Both the position numbers and the translations under genes were made by a program. From positions 1 through 64,000 of the forward strand of contig PBNK01000020.1 in the NCBI GenBank assembly GCA_002723085.1: a DNA stretch of 64,000 bases, read 5' to 3'. This document shows, piece after piece, positions 36,160 to 45,015 of the stretch. The notes beneath the pieces are model-generated. The model was given only the letters and a program-made list of their open reading frames with translations. It made no database searches and was not told the DNA's origin. This DNA comes from Crocinitomicaceae bacterium. GTDB lineage: Bacteria; Bacteroidota; Bacteroidia; Flavobacteriales_D; Parvicellaceae. Position 1 is the first letter of the stretch, and each line of letters starts with the position of its first letter.

Positions 36160-37629
36160 CTAATATAATTTTTTATCTAATTCTTCAGCAACAATTTGAC
36201 CTGATATTATTGAAGGTGGCACACCTGGACCAGGAACAGTCAACTGACCCGTATAAAAAAGATTTTTTATTTTCTTATTTCTCATCCTTGGTTTTAATAT
36301 TGCCGTTTGACGTAAGGTATTTGCCAATCCATAAGCATTTCCTTTAAAAGCATTATAATCTTGTTCAAAGTCTTTTACACAATATGATTCCTTAACGACA
36401 ATATCTTCAGCAATATCATTTCCAGTTAATTGATTTAATCTTTTTAAAATCATTTCAAAGTATTTCTCTCTCATTTCCTCTGAGTCATGTAAACCAGGTG
36501 CAAGAGGAATTAAAAAAACTAAATTCTCCATACCTTCCGGTGAAACGTTTTTATCTGTTAATGAGGCACAGCTCATATAAAACAAAGGTTTTTTTGGCCA
36601 AGCTGGCTCATCATAAATTTCTTTAGCATGATTATCAAAGTCTTCATCAAAAAAAAGTGTGTGATGTTTTAAATTGGAAAGCTTTTTGTTTACTCCTACA
36701 TAAAAAAGTAAACTTGAAGGGGCTAATTCTCTTTTATCCCAATAAGATTCTGAATAATTTCGATACTTTTTATCTAAAAGTTTTTGTTCAACATGGTGGT
36801 AATCCGCTCCAGCAATGACTGCATCAAAATTGATAATTTCTTTATTAACTGTTAAAGATTTTACCCTTGCATTTTCGATATTTATTCTACTTACTTCAGC
36901 ATTACACTCTATTTTTACATTTTTTTCCAGAGCTAAATCTACAAGTGATTTAACTACAGAGTAAAACCCACCTTCAGGATAATAAGTCCCCACCTTAAGA
37001 CCAGTATAATTCATTAATGAATAAAGTGCGGGAGTATTTTCTGGAGTTGCTCCAAGAAAGAGAACAGGAAACTCCATAAGTTTGATTAACCTAGAATCCT
37101 TAAAATACCTTCTAACATATTTTCTAAAAGATGTGAAAATACTCAAATGAAAAAGACCTTTTAAAACCGAAATATTAATAAACTCAAAAATAGAATTTGA
37201 TGGTTTATAAACCAATTCAGACATGCCTATTTGATACTTCTTCTCAGCCTTTTCCATGAACTTAATCAGTTTTTTACCACTTCCTTTTTCAATTTTTTCA
37301 AAAGTAGCTACTAAGCTATCAAAGGAAGATGGAACAACTAACTCATCATTTTTATCAAAAACTATTGAAAAGCCAGGATCAAGTTTGTTTAAAACAAAAT
37401 AATCTGATGTTTTTTTTCCATGTCTTTCAAAAAAGCGATCAAACACATCAGGCATCCAATACCAACTTGGGCCCATATCAAAAGTAAACCCATCTTTTTT
37501 TAATTGTCTTGCTCTACCACCAAGGGAGCTATTTTTTTCAAAAACAGTAACATCATATCCTTTAGATGCTAATTCTATTGCAGAAGTTAATCCTGCAAAA
37601 CCTGAACCAATAACAGCAACTTTTTTCAA
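36160..37629 (-). CDS. crtI: Phytoene desaturase (CrtI family)
   Basis: FAD-dependent enzyme that desaturates phytoene to lycopene. The N-terminal dinucleotide motif is VAVIGSGFAGLTSAIELASKGYDVTVFEKN-like (glycines at 8, 10 and 13). The family's C-terminal signature YTGQLTVPGPGVPPSIISG is intact. Length of 489 is typical. It is the first enzyme gene of the operon and starts 13 bases after the MerR-type regulator. Desaturation number (three or four steps) cannot be read from sequence. Confidence 0.95.
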   Translation of the reverse strand: MKKVAVIGSGFAGLTSAIELASKGYDVTVFEKNSSLGGRARQLKKDGFTFDMGPSWYWMPDVFDRFFERHGKKTSDYFVLNKLDPGFSIVFDKNDELVVPSSFDSLVATFEKIEKGSGKKLIKFMEKAEKKYQIGMSELVYKPSNSIFEFINISVLKGLFHLSIFTSFRKYVRRYFKDSRLIKLMEFPVLFLGATPENTPALYSLMNYTGLKVGTYYPEGGFYSVVKSLVDLALEKNVKIECNAEVSRINIENARVKSLTVNKEIINFDAVIAGADYHHVEQKLLDKKYRNYSESYWDKRELAPSSLLFYVGVNKKLSNLKHHTLFFDEDFDNHAKEIYDEPAWPKKPLFYMSCASLTDKNVSPEGMENLVFLIPLAPGLHDSEEMREKYFEMILKRLNQLTGNDIAEDIVVKESYCVKDFEQDYNAFKGNAYGLANTLRQTAILKPRMRNKKIKNLFYTGQLTVPGPGVPPSIISGQIVAEELDKKLY

Positions 37630-37642
37630 ATTTCTAAAGATT

Positions 37643-38524
37643 TTAAATCCCTAAAGATAATTTTCTAAAATAAGAATCAAATTCATTAAGAGAATAAAAA
37701 ACTTTACCTTGTGTTCTAACTAATCTTAATAGATCAGGGTTCCCTGCGTAAAATAGTTTGCAATTAGAATTCGCTTTTACATCATCGCAAAATTTTTGAA
37801 TTGCAGTTATTTTTTGCCCCACAATAAAAGTTGAAAACAAAATATCCGGATTAATTTTCTTAATGCTCATAACTATACTTTCATAAGAAATAGTTTTACC
37901 TATGTTAACCACATCAAAACCAAACTTTTTTAAAACAAGATTGGCATACAATAATGCAAAGTCATGATCTTCCCATGGTGGCAAAAACAAAAAAGCTTTT
38001 TTATTTATTCTAGATGCCTTAGGAACAGACTCTATAGCATAATGAAATTTTTGCTTAATTAAATTTGACAAAAAATGTTCTTGGGCTGGAAAAAGTTCAC
38101 CTGAAGACCATAGTGTACCTATCCTTCTCAAGGTGGGAATAAAAACATTTTCATAAATAAAACATAAATCATGTTTTTCCTTCAATTCATTATAAGTTTT
38201 ATCAAATAAAGGCTCATCAAATTGAACAGAACTTATTATTAACGAATTTATATACGGGTCGAAACCATCATACGACTTTGTTAACTTTGAAACAGAATCA
38301 CTTATTTCATCAGGAGATAATGAAGCAACCTTACTGATTTTGTGGCCATTTTTAATCAACAATGAGACATTTAATATTTTTTTAAGTTGATCATCATTGT
38401 AAGATCTGATATTAGTGTCAGTACGATTAGGGTTAACCAAACTGTATCTTTTTTCCCATATACGAATAGTGTGCGATTTAATACCTGAGAGCTTTTCTAA
38501 ATCTGCTATTGAATAATTATGCAT
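37643..38524 (-). CDS. MerR-family regulator with B12-binding domain (CarH/LitR-like)
   Basis: Likely light-responsive transcriptional repressor of the carotenoid genes. An N-terminal MerR HTH (about residues 1-70; SHTIRIWEKRYSLVNPNRT) is followed by a helical B12-cap domain and a Rossmann-like B12-binding domain, 293 residues in all. The cap has Trp139-x9-Glu149-His150, the Wx9EH motif that contacts the adenosyl group in CarH. The lower domain has PPWEDHDFA, with His187 in place of the cobalt-binding His of the ExHxxG motif (last Gly replaced by Ala). Whether this protein needs adenosylcobalamin and responds to light is inferred. It is first in the crt operon and divergent from the TonB receptor. 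Confidence 0.92.
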   Translation of the reverse strand: MHNYSIADLEKLSGIKSHTIRIWEKRYSLVNPNRTDTNIRSYNDDQLKKILNVSLLIKNGHKISKVASLSPDEISDSVSKLTKSYDGFDPYINSLIISSVQFDEPLFDKTYNELKEKHDLCFIYENVFIPTLRRIGTLWSSGELFPAQEHFLSNLIKQKFHYAIESVPKASRINKKAFLFLPPWEDHDFALLYANLVLKKFGFDVVNIGKTISYESIVMSIKKINPDILFSTFIVGQKITAIQKFCDDVKANSNCKLFYAGNPDLLRLVRTQGKVFYSLNEFDSYFRKLSLGI

Positions 38525-38623
38525 TTTGTTTAATTTTAAGCTAAATTACTTAAACAATTTGTCAAAAACAATGTTTTTAGCAACTTTTGTTTAAATTTGA
38601 AATTAAATTGTTAAACAAAATAA
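38525..38623. promoter_or_regulatory. Operator region with four TTGTTTAA-like motifs between merR and TonB receptor
   Basis: In this 99-base gap TTGTTTAA or its complement TTAAACAA occurs at 38526-38533, 38550-38557 and 38587-38594, and 38608-38618 is a near-palindrome TTGTT-A-AACAA. Their density and their placement on both sides of the two start sites suggest binding sites for the MerR-type regulator. A TTTGTCAA is at 38558-38565, next to the second site. Which protein binds is unknown. Confidence 0.55.
38592..38599 (+). promoter_or_regulatory. Candidate -7 element TAAATTTG for the TonB receptor
   Basis: TAAATTTG matches TAnnTTTG and lies 24 bases before the ATG at 38624. It overlaps the third TTGTTTAA motif, so a protein bound there would block it. 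Confidence 0.5.
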
Positions 38624-41074
38624 ATGAAAAGAAATTTGATAATAAATAAACTAATTAAGAATCTTCTTATGCATAACTTTAATTTTTTATTGATCGGATT
38701 TTTATTAATTAGCAATTGCTATTTATCTCAAAGCGGAGTTATTAAAGGAACAGTTGTTGACGAAACAAGCAATGAAACCATACCATTTGCAAATATTTTT
38801 ATTGAGAACACAAAATCTGGTGTAACAAGTGATTTGGATGGTAATTACATAATAGAAAACTTAAAACCAGGACTATACAACATAACTTGTAGTTATATTG
38901 GATACAAACCAAAAAGTTTTTCAGAAGTTATAGTATCATCCAACAAACCAACCAATTTAACGATTAAACTTATTGAATCCTCAACCAATCTTGAAGAGGT
39001 TGAAATTACAGCTTCCCCATTTCAAAAGTCTGAAGAAAGTCCTGTAAGCAAAAGAAACATCAACGCAACTGAAATTTACAGAAATCCTGGAGGGAATAGA
39101 GATATATCAAAAGTAATTCAATCATTACCAGGTGTTGCATCAACAGTTTCTTTCAGAAATGATATTATTATAAGAGGTGGCGCACCTAACGAAAATAGAT
39201 TTTATTTAGACGGAATTGAAGTGCCCAATATTAATCATTTTGCCACTCAAGGTTCATCTGGCGGACCTGTTGGAATGATTAACGTAAATTTCATAAGGGA
39301 AGTAGATTTATATTCTGGTGCTTTTCCAGCAAATAGAGGAAATACATTAAGTTCTGTATTAGAATTTAAACAGGTAGATGGAAACCCCGATCGTTTAGCC
39401 ACTACTTTCACTATAGGGTCAAGTGATATTGGAATGACATTTGATGGTCCAATTGGGGAAAAAACAACATTTGTTTTATCTGCCAGAAGATCATACCTCC
39501 AGTTTTTATTTAAATTAATAGGACTGCCTTTTTTACCCACTTACAACGACTTTCAATTCAAAACTAAAACTAAAATTGATGACAAAAATCAAATAACAGT
39601 TGTTGGTTTAGGCGCAATTGATGACTTTGTACTTAACACGACCATCAATAACAACATTACTGATCAAGAAACAATTGAAAGGAATAACTATATTTTAGGA
39701 TATATTCCTGTAACTACTCAGTGGAACTATACCATTGGAACAAACTGGACTCACTTTAAAGAAAATAGTTTTCAAAATATTGTCTTTTCAAGAAATCATT
39801 TAAACAATAGATCCATCAAGTATAAAGACAACATAGAAACTCCTTCAAATTTACTGCAAGATTATTTATCTCAAGAAATTGAAAATAAATTTAGATTTGA
39901 AAACACCTTTCGAAAAAACGGTTGGAAGATGAATTTTGGGGTAGGAATTCAACATGTAACATATACTAATTCAACTTATCAAAAAATAGAATTTCAAGGA
40001 GACTCTTCAACAATTGATTTTGAATCAGAACTTAATCTTTTAAAATCAAGCTTATTTGGACAAATAAGTAAGAAGTTTTTTAATGATAAATTAATTGGAT
40101 CATTTGGATTAAGGACAGATCAAAATTCATATTCAGATGAAATGAAAAACCATATTGATCAATTATCTCCAAGATTCAGCTTAGCTTATGCAATAAATGA
40201 TAAAATCAGCTTTAATTTTAATGTTGGAAAATATTTTCAATTGCCCGCTTACACAGTAATGGGTTACAAAAATGAAAATGGAGTTCTTGAAAACAAAGAA
40301 AATAATCTTAGCTACATAAACAACAAGCATCTAGTAGCAGGAATTGAGTTTAATCCTGAAAAATACACTAAAATTACAATTGAAGGTTTTTATAAGAAAT
40401 ATGATAATTATCCTTTTTTGATTAGAGACAGCATTTCATTAGCAAATCTCGGTGGTGATTTTGGGGTAATTGGCAATGAACCTGTTACCAGCACTTCTTC
40501 AGGCAGATCTTACGGAATTGAGTTTTTAGCTCAAAGAAAACTAAGTAAATCTTTTTATGGAATTTTAGCTTATACATGGGTAAGAAGCGAATTCATTGAC
40601 ATGAATAATAATTACATTCCCTCAGCATGGGACAATGGACATATTGTAAGCCTAACTGGAGGTATAAAATTGAAAAACGACTGGGAAATAGGAATGAAAT
40701 TTAGGTTTTCAGGTGGATCCCCTTATACTCCTTATGATTACAATACTTCTTCAATAAGGCAAGTTTGGGACGTGAATTCTTTTGGAGTATTTGATTACAG
40801 CAATTTAAATAGTGAAAGACTCAAATCTAATCATGGTTTAGATTTAAGAATAGATAAAAAATGGTACTGGAAAAAAGTAGCTTTGAACTTGTATTTTGAT
40901 ATACAAAACCTTTATAATTTTCAAGCTGAAACTCCCAGAAGCTTAATTGCTGTTACAGATAATCAAGGAAATATTTTAATTGACTCCAACGATCCATCTA
41001 GATATCAGTTAAAATACATTAACAATGTTGCTGGAACAGTTCTACCATCAATTGGACTTCAATTTGAATTTTGA
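38624..41074 (+). CDS. TonB-dependent outer-membrane receptor with CarboxypepD-reg-like N-domain
   Basis: An 816-residue outer-membrane import protein. A hydrophobic signal segment lies at about residues 15-36. The carboxypeptidase-regulatory-like domain follows (GVIKGTVVDETSNETIPFANIFIENTKSGVTSDLDGNY region), then the plug domain (NRDISKVIQSLPGVAS... RGGAPNENRFYLDGIEV), then a 22-strand barrel ending in the aromatic LQFEF. The ligand is unknown; no SusD-like partner follows, so a polysaccharide utilisation locus is unlikely. It shares its upstream region with the B12-binding MerR gene, so a shared regulator is possible. Confidence 0.93.
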   Translation: MKRNLIINKLIKNLLMHNFNFLLIGFLLISNCYLSQSGVIKGTVVDETSNETIPFANIFIENTKSGVTSDLDGNYIIENLKPGLYNITCSYIGYKPKSFSEVIVSSNKPTNLTIKLIESSTNLEEVEITASPFQKSEESPVSKRNINATEIYRNPGGNRDISKVIQSLPGVASTVSFRNDIIIRGGAPNENRFYLDGIEVPNINHFATQGSSGGPVGMINVNFIREVDLYSGAFPANRGNTLSSVLEFKQVDGNPDRLATTFTIGSSDIGMTFDGPIGEKTTFVLSARRSYLQFLFKLIGLPFLPTYNDFQFKTKTKIDDKNQITVVGLGAIDDFVLNTTINNNITDQETIERNNYILGYIPVTTQWNYTIGTNWTHFKENSFQNIVFSRNHLNNRSIKYKDNIETPSNLLQDYLSQEIENKFRFENTFRKNGWKMNFGVGIQHVTYTNSTYQKIEFQGDSSTIDFESELNLLKSSLFGQISKKFFNDKLIGSFGLRTDQNSYSDEMKNHIDQLSPRFSLAYAINDKISFNFNVGKYFQLPAYTVMGYKNENGVLENKENNLSYINNKHLVAGIEFNPEKYTKITIEGFYKKYDNYPFLIRDSISLANLGGDFGVIGNEPVTSTSSGRSYGIEFLAQRKLSKSFYGILAYTWVRSEFIDMNNNYIPSAWDNGHIVSLTGGIKLKNDWEIGMKFRFSGGSPYTPYDYNTSSIRQVWDVNSFGVFDYSNLNSERLKSNHGLDLRIDKKWYWKKVALNLYFDIQNLYNFQAETPRSLIAVTDNQGNILIDSNDPSRYQLKYINNVAGTVLPSIGLQFEF

Positions 41075-41079
41075 AAAAT

Positions 41080-41316
41080 TTATTCATTAACTGATTCCAC
41101 TCCTTTGATTTCAGGCAATTGAGTTTTTATAGATTCTTCTAAACCAGCTTTTATAGTCATTTTACTTGCTGTGCATGTTTTACACGCCCCCAACAATCTT
41201 ACAATAACCTTTTTATCATTAGTTATTTCAACAAACTCCATATCTCCACCATCATTTTTAAGATAGGGTCTTAAATCATCAATAGCTTTTAGTACAATAT
41301 TTTTCATTTTATCCAT
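41080..41316 (-). CDS. NifU C-terminal-domain Fe-S scaffold protein
   Basis: A small scaffold or carrier (about 78 residues) for Fe-S clusters. The family core LRPYLKNDGGDMEFVEI is followed by LLGACKTCTAS, with the CxxC that holds a bridging cluster. I chose ATG 41316, two bases after the mrp stop; an upstream ATG at 41331 overlaps mrp by 13 and adds five hydrophobic residues without family support. Together with Mrp it forms a cluster-delivery pair common in Bacteroidota. Confidence 0.92.
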   Translation of the reverse strand: MDKMKNIVLKAIDDLRPYLKNDGGDMEFVEITNDKKVIVRLLGACKTCTASKMTIKAGLEESIKTQLPEIKGVESVNE

Positions 41317-41318
41317 AA

Positions 41319-42437
41319 CTATGAAGAGCATTTAGGAGATCCATAATCAACTTCAACTACTTTAGTATCAGACAATTCATCATTCCTCCAATCGACTCTT
41401 TTTATTATCTTATCGCATAAATCTAAGTAATATTTTTGAACTACAGTTTCATGTTGCATTATTGCTGGTCTTCCAGCATCCCCACTTTCTCTAACGCTCT
41501 GAACTAAAGGAATTTGTCCCAATAAAGGAATATTTAAAGAATCAGATAAATTTTTACCTCCACTATCTCCAAAAATATAATACTTATTATCTGGCAACTC
41601 TTTTGGAGTAAACCATGACATGTTTTCAACTATTCCTAAAACAGGAACTTTTATAGTTTCTATGTTGAACATGCTAATTGATTTTTTAGCATCAGCTATA
41701 GCTACATTTTGAGGAGTTGTTACCACAACCACACCTGTTAATGGAAGTGTTTGAACTATTGACAAATGAACATCTCCAGTTCCTGGTGGCGTATCAATGA
41801 TTAAATAATCAAGCTCTCCCCAGTCTGCATCAAAAAAAAGCTGATGCAAAGCCTTAGCAGCCATTGGACCTCTCCAAACTACTGCTTCATCTAATTCTGC
41901 AAAGAATCCTATTGAAAGCAACTTAATTCCATAATTTTCAGCAGGAACAATATATTGTTTGTTGTCAATTTGCTTTGACATTGGTCGATAATGTTGACAA
42001 TCAAACATAATGGGCATTGAAGGACCGTATATATCAGCATCAACTACACCTACTTTTAATCCTTTTTTATTAAGTCCTATAGCTATATTGGAAGCTACTG
42101 TAGATTTACCTACCCCACCTTTACCAGAAACAACAGCAATGATATTTTTAATATTGGGCAGAACTTTTTGAGCAGATTGAGCTTTTTTCAACCCCTTCAC
42201 TTCAACTTCTGTATTAAAATCGGACCCAAGATTTCGCTCAATTGCGAATTGACAAGCTTCTTGCATTCTTTTTCTGGAATGCATAGCAGCATTTTTTGTT
42301 GAAACTACAAATGAAATAATTTTATCATTGATAATTATATCACTTACAAGGTCTAAAGAAACAATATCTTTGCCCATATCTGGCTCCATTACTGTGGACA
42401 AAGCTTTTAAAACATCTTCTTCTTTTAATTCTCCCAT
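41319..42437 (-). CDS. mrp: Mrp/ApbC/NBP35 family Fe-S cluster carrier ATPase
   Basis: P-loop ATPase that carries or inserts Fe-S clusters. The first 90 residues form a MIP18/DUF59 domain (VLKALSTVMEPDMGKDIVSLDLV). The deviant Walker A is VSGKGGVGKSTVASN, followed by DADIYGPSMPIMFD and DYLIIDTPPGTGDVHLS. The CxxC usual in many Mrp C-terminal parts is not evident; the fragment reads IVENMSWFT. Length of 372 is typical. A TATTTTTG promoter element lies eight bases before the ATG. Confidence 0.95.
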   Translation of the reverse strand: MGELKEEDVLKALSTVMEPDMGKDIVSLDLVSDIIINDKIISFVVSTKNAAMHSRKRMQEACQFAIERNLGSDFNTEVEVKGLKKAQSAQKVLPNIKNIIAVVSGKGGVGKSTVASNIAIGLNKKGLKVGVVDADIYGPSMPIMFDCQHYRPMSKQIDNKQYIVPAENYGIKLLSIGFFAELDEAVVWRGPMAAKALHQLFFDADWGELDYLIIDTPPGTGDVHLSIVQTLPLTGVVVVTTPQNVAIADAKKSISMFNIETIKVPVLGIVENMSWFTPKELPDNKYYIFGDSGGKNLSDSLNIPLLGQIPLVQSVRESGDAGRPAIMQHETVVQKYYLDLCDKIIKRVDWRNDELSDTKVVEVDYGSPKCSS

Positions 42438-42445
42438 AACTTTTG

Positions 42446-42453
42446 CAAAAATA
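42446..42453 (-). promoter_or_regulatory. Candidate -7 element TATTTTTG for mrp
   Basis: Minus-strand TATTTTTG ends eight bases before the ATG at 42437, leaving a very short leader. The short gap to the ATL gene's stop (42496) would hold the rest of the promoter. Confidence 0.5.
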
Positions 42454-42495
42454 GAAAGTTTAAACTATAAATTTTTATTGTTTTAGATAATAAAA

Positions 42496-42822
42496 TCACC
42501 AATTCAATTCTTTTGAAGGGTCCCAAAATAATTTATCAAAATTAATCACCTTGTCGTTTTGAACCAAAACCCCTTCATTAGCTAACTGATTCTGCATATG
42601 TTGTAAAGTTTGGAAATATTTTTTACCTGTTAAATAACCAAACCTATTCACCACTCTATGAGCAGGAATTTCAACATGATTTAAAGACTTATTGAGAACC
42701 CAACCCACCATCCTTGAGCTTTTAGAAGCACCTAAGAAACAAGCTATTGCTCCATAAGTACATACTCTTCCTTCTGGTATTAGCTTCACAACTTCCTTTA
42801 CACTATCATAAAAATCATTCAT
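42496..42822 (-). CDS. Alkyltransferase-like (ATL) DNA-binding protein
   Basis: A 108-residue member of the MGMT/Ogt DNA-binding family. The usual catalytic PCHRV of O6-alkylguanine-DNA alkyltransferase is PAHRV here (VEIPAHRVVNRFGYLTG), so the acceptor Cys is absent. That is the mark of ATL proteins, which bind alkylated guanine and recruit nucleotide excision repair instead of removing the group. The rest of the helix-turn-helix is present (GRVCTYGAIACFLGASKSSRMVGWVL). The size fits ATL. Repair function is inferred from the family. Confidence 0.93.
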   Translation of the reverse strand: MNDFYDSVKEVVKLIPEGRVCTYGAIACFLGASKSSRMVGWVLNKSLNHVEIPAHRVVNRFGYLTGKKYFQTLQHMQNQLANEGVLVQNDKVINFDKLFWDPSKELNW

Positions 42823-42843
42823 ATATTTTCATTAGTATAAAGT

Positions 42844-44196
42844 TTAATCAATAAAAAATTTCCCAGAAAGCATTTGACTATCAAAACCTGAAATATATTG
42901 ATAATAATACATGCCCGTATTATACCCTCTTAAATCAATTAAATAATAATCGTTATTTGAAACAAAGCTATCAACTAATTGGCCAAGTGAATTATAAATT
43001 AACAAGTCATAGTCAGCTTCTCCTGGGTGATTTCTGTAAAAATAAATAAAATCTGAAGCAGGGTTTGGAAAAATTGAAAATGGATTTTCACTTAATATTG
43101 GTGGAGGATTAAACCCAAGAAGAAATAGTCCACTTTTTCTATCAGATAACAAAACTTTTTCACCATTCCCAAATGGATAGACGCCCCATGCTCCTCTATA
43201 CTGTAAATCATTGCTTCCCGAGTAAGAATCATAAAACCCTAGCCTTTTAGGATTTGAAGTATTAGAGATATCAAAAATTTGTAGTCCATCATTATAATAA
43301 CTAACATAGGCGGTTTGATTTCTAACAATTACATTGTGAGGAAGGGTTTCGTCATAAAAATTTGAAGAGAATGTTGATTCAACATGTATATCATCAAGAT
43401 CAGAAACGTCCAAAACTTTAATATCCATAGATGGTGTCTCATCACACATTACATAACTCAAACCATCGCCAGATAACCAACCTGAATGGTTATAGCCTTT
43501 ATCAATATATATATCTAATTCGCCAAGCTGAACTGGGATTCCAATATCGTTAAACTTAACCACTTTTAACCCCTCATATCCACAATTTAAATAAGCCGTA
43601 TCATTGATAACATACGCATCATGAACAACATCAACCCCTTCATAAGTTCCTATTAATGATGGCGATATTGGATTCGACAAGTCATATACAGCAAGAGGAA
43701 AAGATCCATTTGGCGTTAATACAGAACAAGCATATAATCTTGCAGTTGAAGTATCAATAAAAATATTATGAGCCCTGATAATTAACTCTGAACTGTCGTA
43801 AACCACTGAGACACTATCTGGGAGAAAACGCATATCCATAATCTGCAAAGAACTAACATAACCAGGCTGATCACAAACCGCATATAAGTAGCCATTGTAA
43901 TCATGAAAATCTCTCCAAATAACATTACCAAAATGTTTCCCTTGAACAAAATCGACCTCACTCAAGGAGTTATCAGCAGCAATTTCAATAAAATGAGTTC
44001 CCATTGTTGAGCCTAAAACTGCAAAACGAAGATTATTAATTTCCACTCCCCAAACTTCATTGAAAACATTTTCACCATCACTTGAGCAGGAAGGCAACCC
44101 TGATTTAGTCCACTTATCCAATAAAAAAACGTTGTCATTTTGTGAATAAATAAAGGTATTTACTAAAAATAATGACAGAAAAAATAATGACTTCAT
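42844..44196 (-). CDS. Secreted LVIVD-repeat (choice-of-anchor B) protein with T9SS sorting domain
   Basis: A 450-residue exported protein. A signal peptide covers about residues 1-18. Repeated blades such as VYDLSNPISPSLIGTYEG, LKVLDVSDLDDIH and LQIFDISNTSNPKRLGFYDS mark the LVIVD beta-propeller family. The final 75 residues (FSIFPNPASDFIYF... then LIYNSLGQLVDS and SGKFFID) are a type A C-terminal sorting domain for the type IX secretion system. It is therefore probably surface-anchored or released. The function of the propeller is unknown. A TAnnTTTG element precedes it by eight bases. Confidence 0.9.
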   Translation of the reverse strand: MKSLFFLSLFLVNTFIYSQNDNVFLLDKWTKSGLPSCSSDGENVFNEVWGVEINNLRFAVLGSTMGTHFIEIAADNSLSEVDFVQGKHFGNVIWRDFHDYNGYLYAVCDQPGYVSSLQIMDMRFLPDSVSVVYDSSELIIRAHNIFIDTSTARLYACSVLTPNGSFPLAVYDLSNPISPSLIGTYEGVDVVHDAYVINDTAYLNCGYEGLKVVKFNDIGIPVQLGELDIYIDKGYNHSGWLSGDGLSYVMCDETPSMDIKVLDVSDLDDIHVESTFSSNFYDETLPHNVIVRNQTAYVSYYNDGLQIFDISNTSNPKRLGFYDSYSGSNDLQYRGAWGVYPFGNGEKVLLSDRKSGLFLLGFNPPPILSENPFSIFPNPASDFIYFYRNHPGEADYDLLIYNSLGQLVDSFVSNNDYYLIDLRGYNTGMYYYQYISGFDSQMLSGKFFID

Positions 44197-44204
44197 ATAT
44201 AAAA

Positions 44205-44212
44205 CAAAGTTA
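44205..44212 (-). promoter_or_regulatory. Candidate -7 element TAACTTTG for the LVIVD protein
   Basis: Minus-strand TAACTTTG lies eight bases before the ATG at 44196, in the 108-base gap shared with dpm1. A weaker plus-strand TATCTTCG (one mismatch) is at 44282-44289 before the dpm1 ATG at 44305. Confidence 0.5.
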
Positions 44213-44304
44213 ATTAAAGTTAAACTTTAAAATTCATATGTTTTATATCATTTTAATTTAAAATTTTATTAGGTAAACTATTATCTTCGTTTAATTGTTA
44301 GAAA

Positions 44305-45015
44305 ATGAAGAGCCTAGTTATAATCCCCACTTACAATGAAATTGAAAATATTGAAAATATTATCAAAACTGTACTTGCATTAAAAGATGGGTTTCACATA
44401 CTAATTGTTGACGATCAATCTCCGGATGGAACGGCTGACAAAGTGAAAGAATTAATAAACCATAATGAACGTCTTTTTATTGAAGAAAGAACTGAAAAAT
44501 CTGGCCTTGGCACAGCTTATATTCATGGCTTTAAGTGGGCAATAAATAAAAAATATGACTATATTTTTGAGATGGATGCAGACTTTTCTCATGACCCACA
44601 CGACCTTCCAAGATTATTAAAAAGATGTCAAGAAGAAGATTGTGATGTTTGTGTTGGATCAAGGTATATTAAAGGCGGAAAAGTTGAAAATTGGCCAAAA
44701 TCAAGATGGTTAATTTCATATTACGCTTCCATTTATGTTCGTTTAATACTAATGATTGGTATCAAAGACACAACAGCTGGTTTTAAATGCTACAAAAGAA
44801 AAGTTTTAGAAACCATCAACTTAGATAAAATATGGTTTATTGGCTACGCATTTCAAATTGAAATGAAATATTCAGCAATTAAATTAGGATTTAAAGTAAA
44901 AGAAATACCTATTACCTTTAAGGATAGAGTTCTTGGAGATTCAAAAATGAATATGGGAATTTTCAAAGAAGCTTTTTGGGGAGTTATAAAACTTAAGACA
45001 AAATCATTTAAATGA
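44305..45015 (+). CDS. Polyprenol monophosphomannose synthase (GT2)
   Basis: Transfers mannose (or another hexose) from a GDP-sugar to polyprenyl phosphate on the cytoplasmic membrane. Seen: N-terminal LVIIPTYNEIENIENII, LIVDDQSPDGTADKV, the metal-binding MDADFSHDPHDLP, the VGSRYIKGG loop, and FKDRVLGDSKM at the end. Length of 236 matches the soluble, single-domain class without membrane helices. Its stop overlaps the ATG of pyrC (ATGA), so the two genes are coupled. The acceptor use (glycoprotein or lipid) is not known. Confidence 0.94.
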   Translation: MKSLVIIPTYNEIENIENIIKTVLALKDGFHILIVDDQSPDGTADKVKELINHNERLFIEERTEKSGLGTAYIHGFKWAINKKYDYIFEMDADFSHDPHDLPRLLKRCQEEDCDVCVGSRYIKGGKVENWPKSRWLISYYASIYVRLILMIGIKDTTAGFKCYKRKVLETINLDKIWFIGYAFQIEMKYSAIKLGFKVKEIPITFKDRVLGDSKMNMGIFKEAFWGVIKLKTKSFK

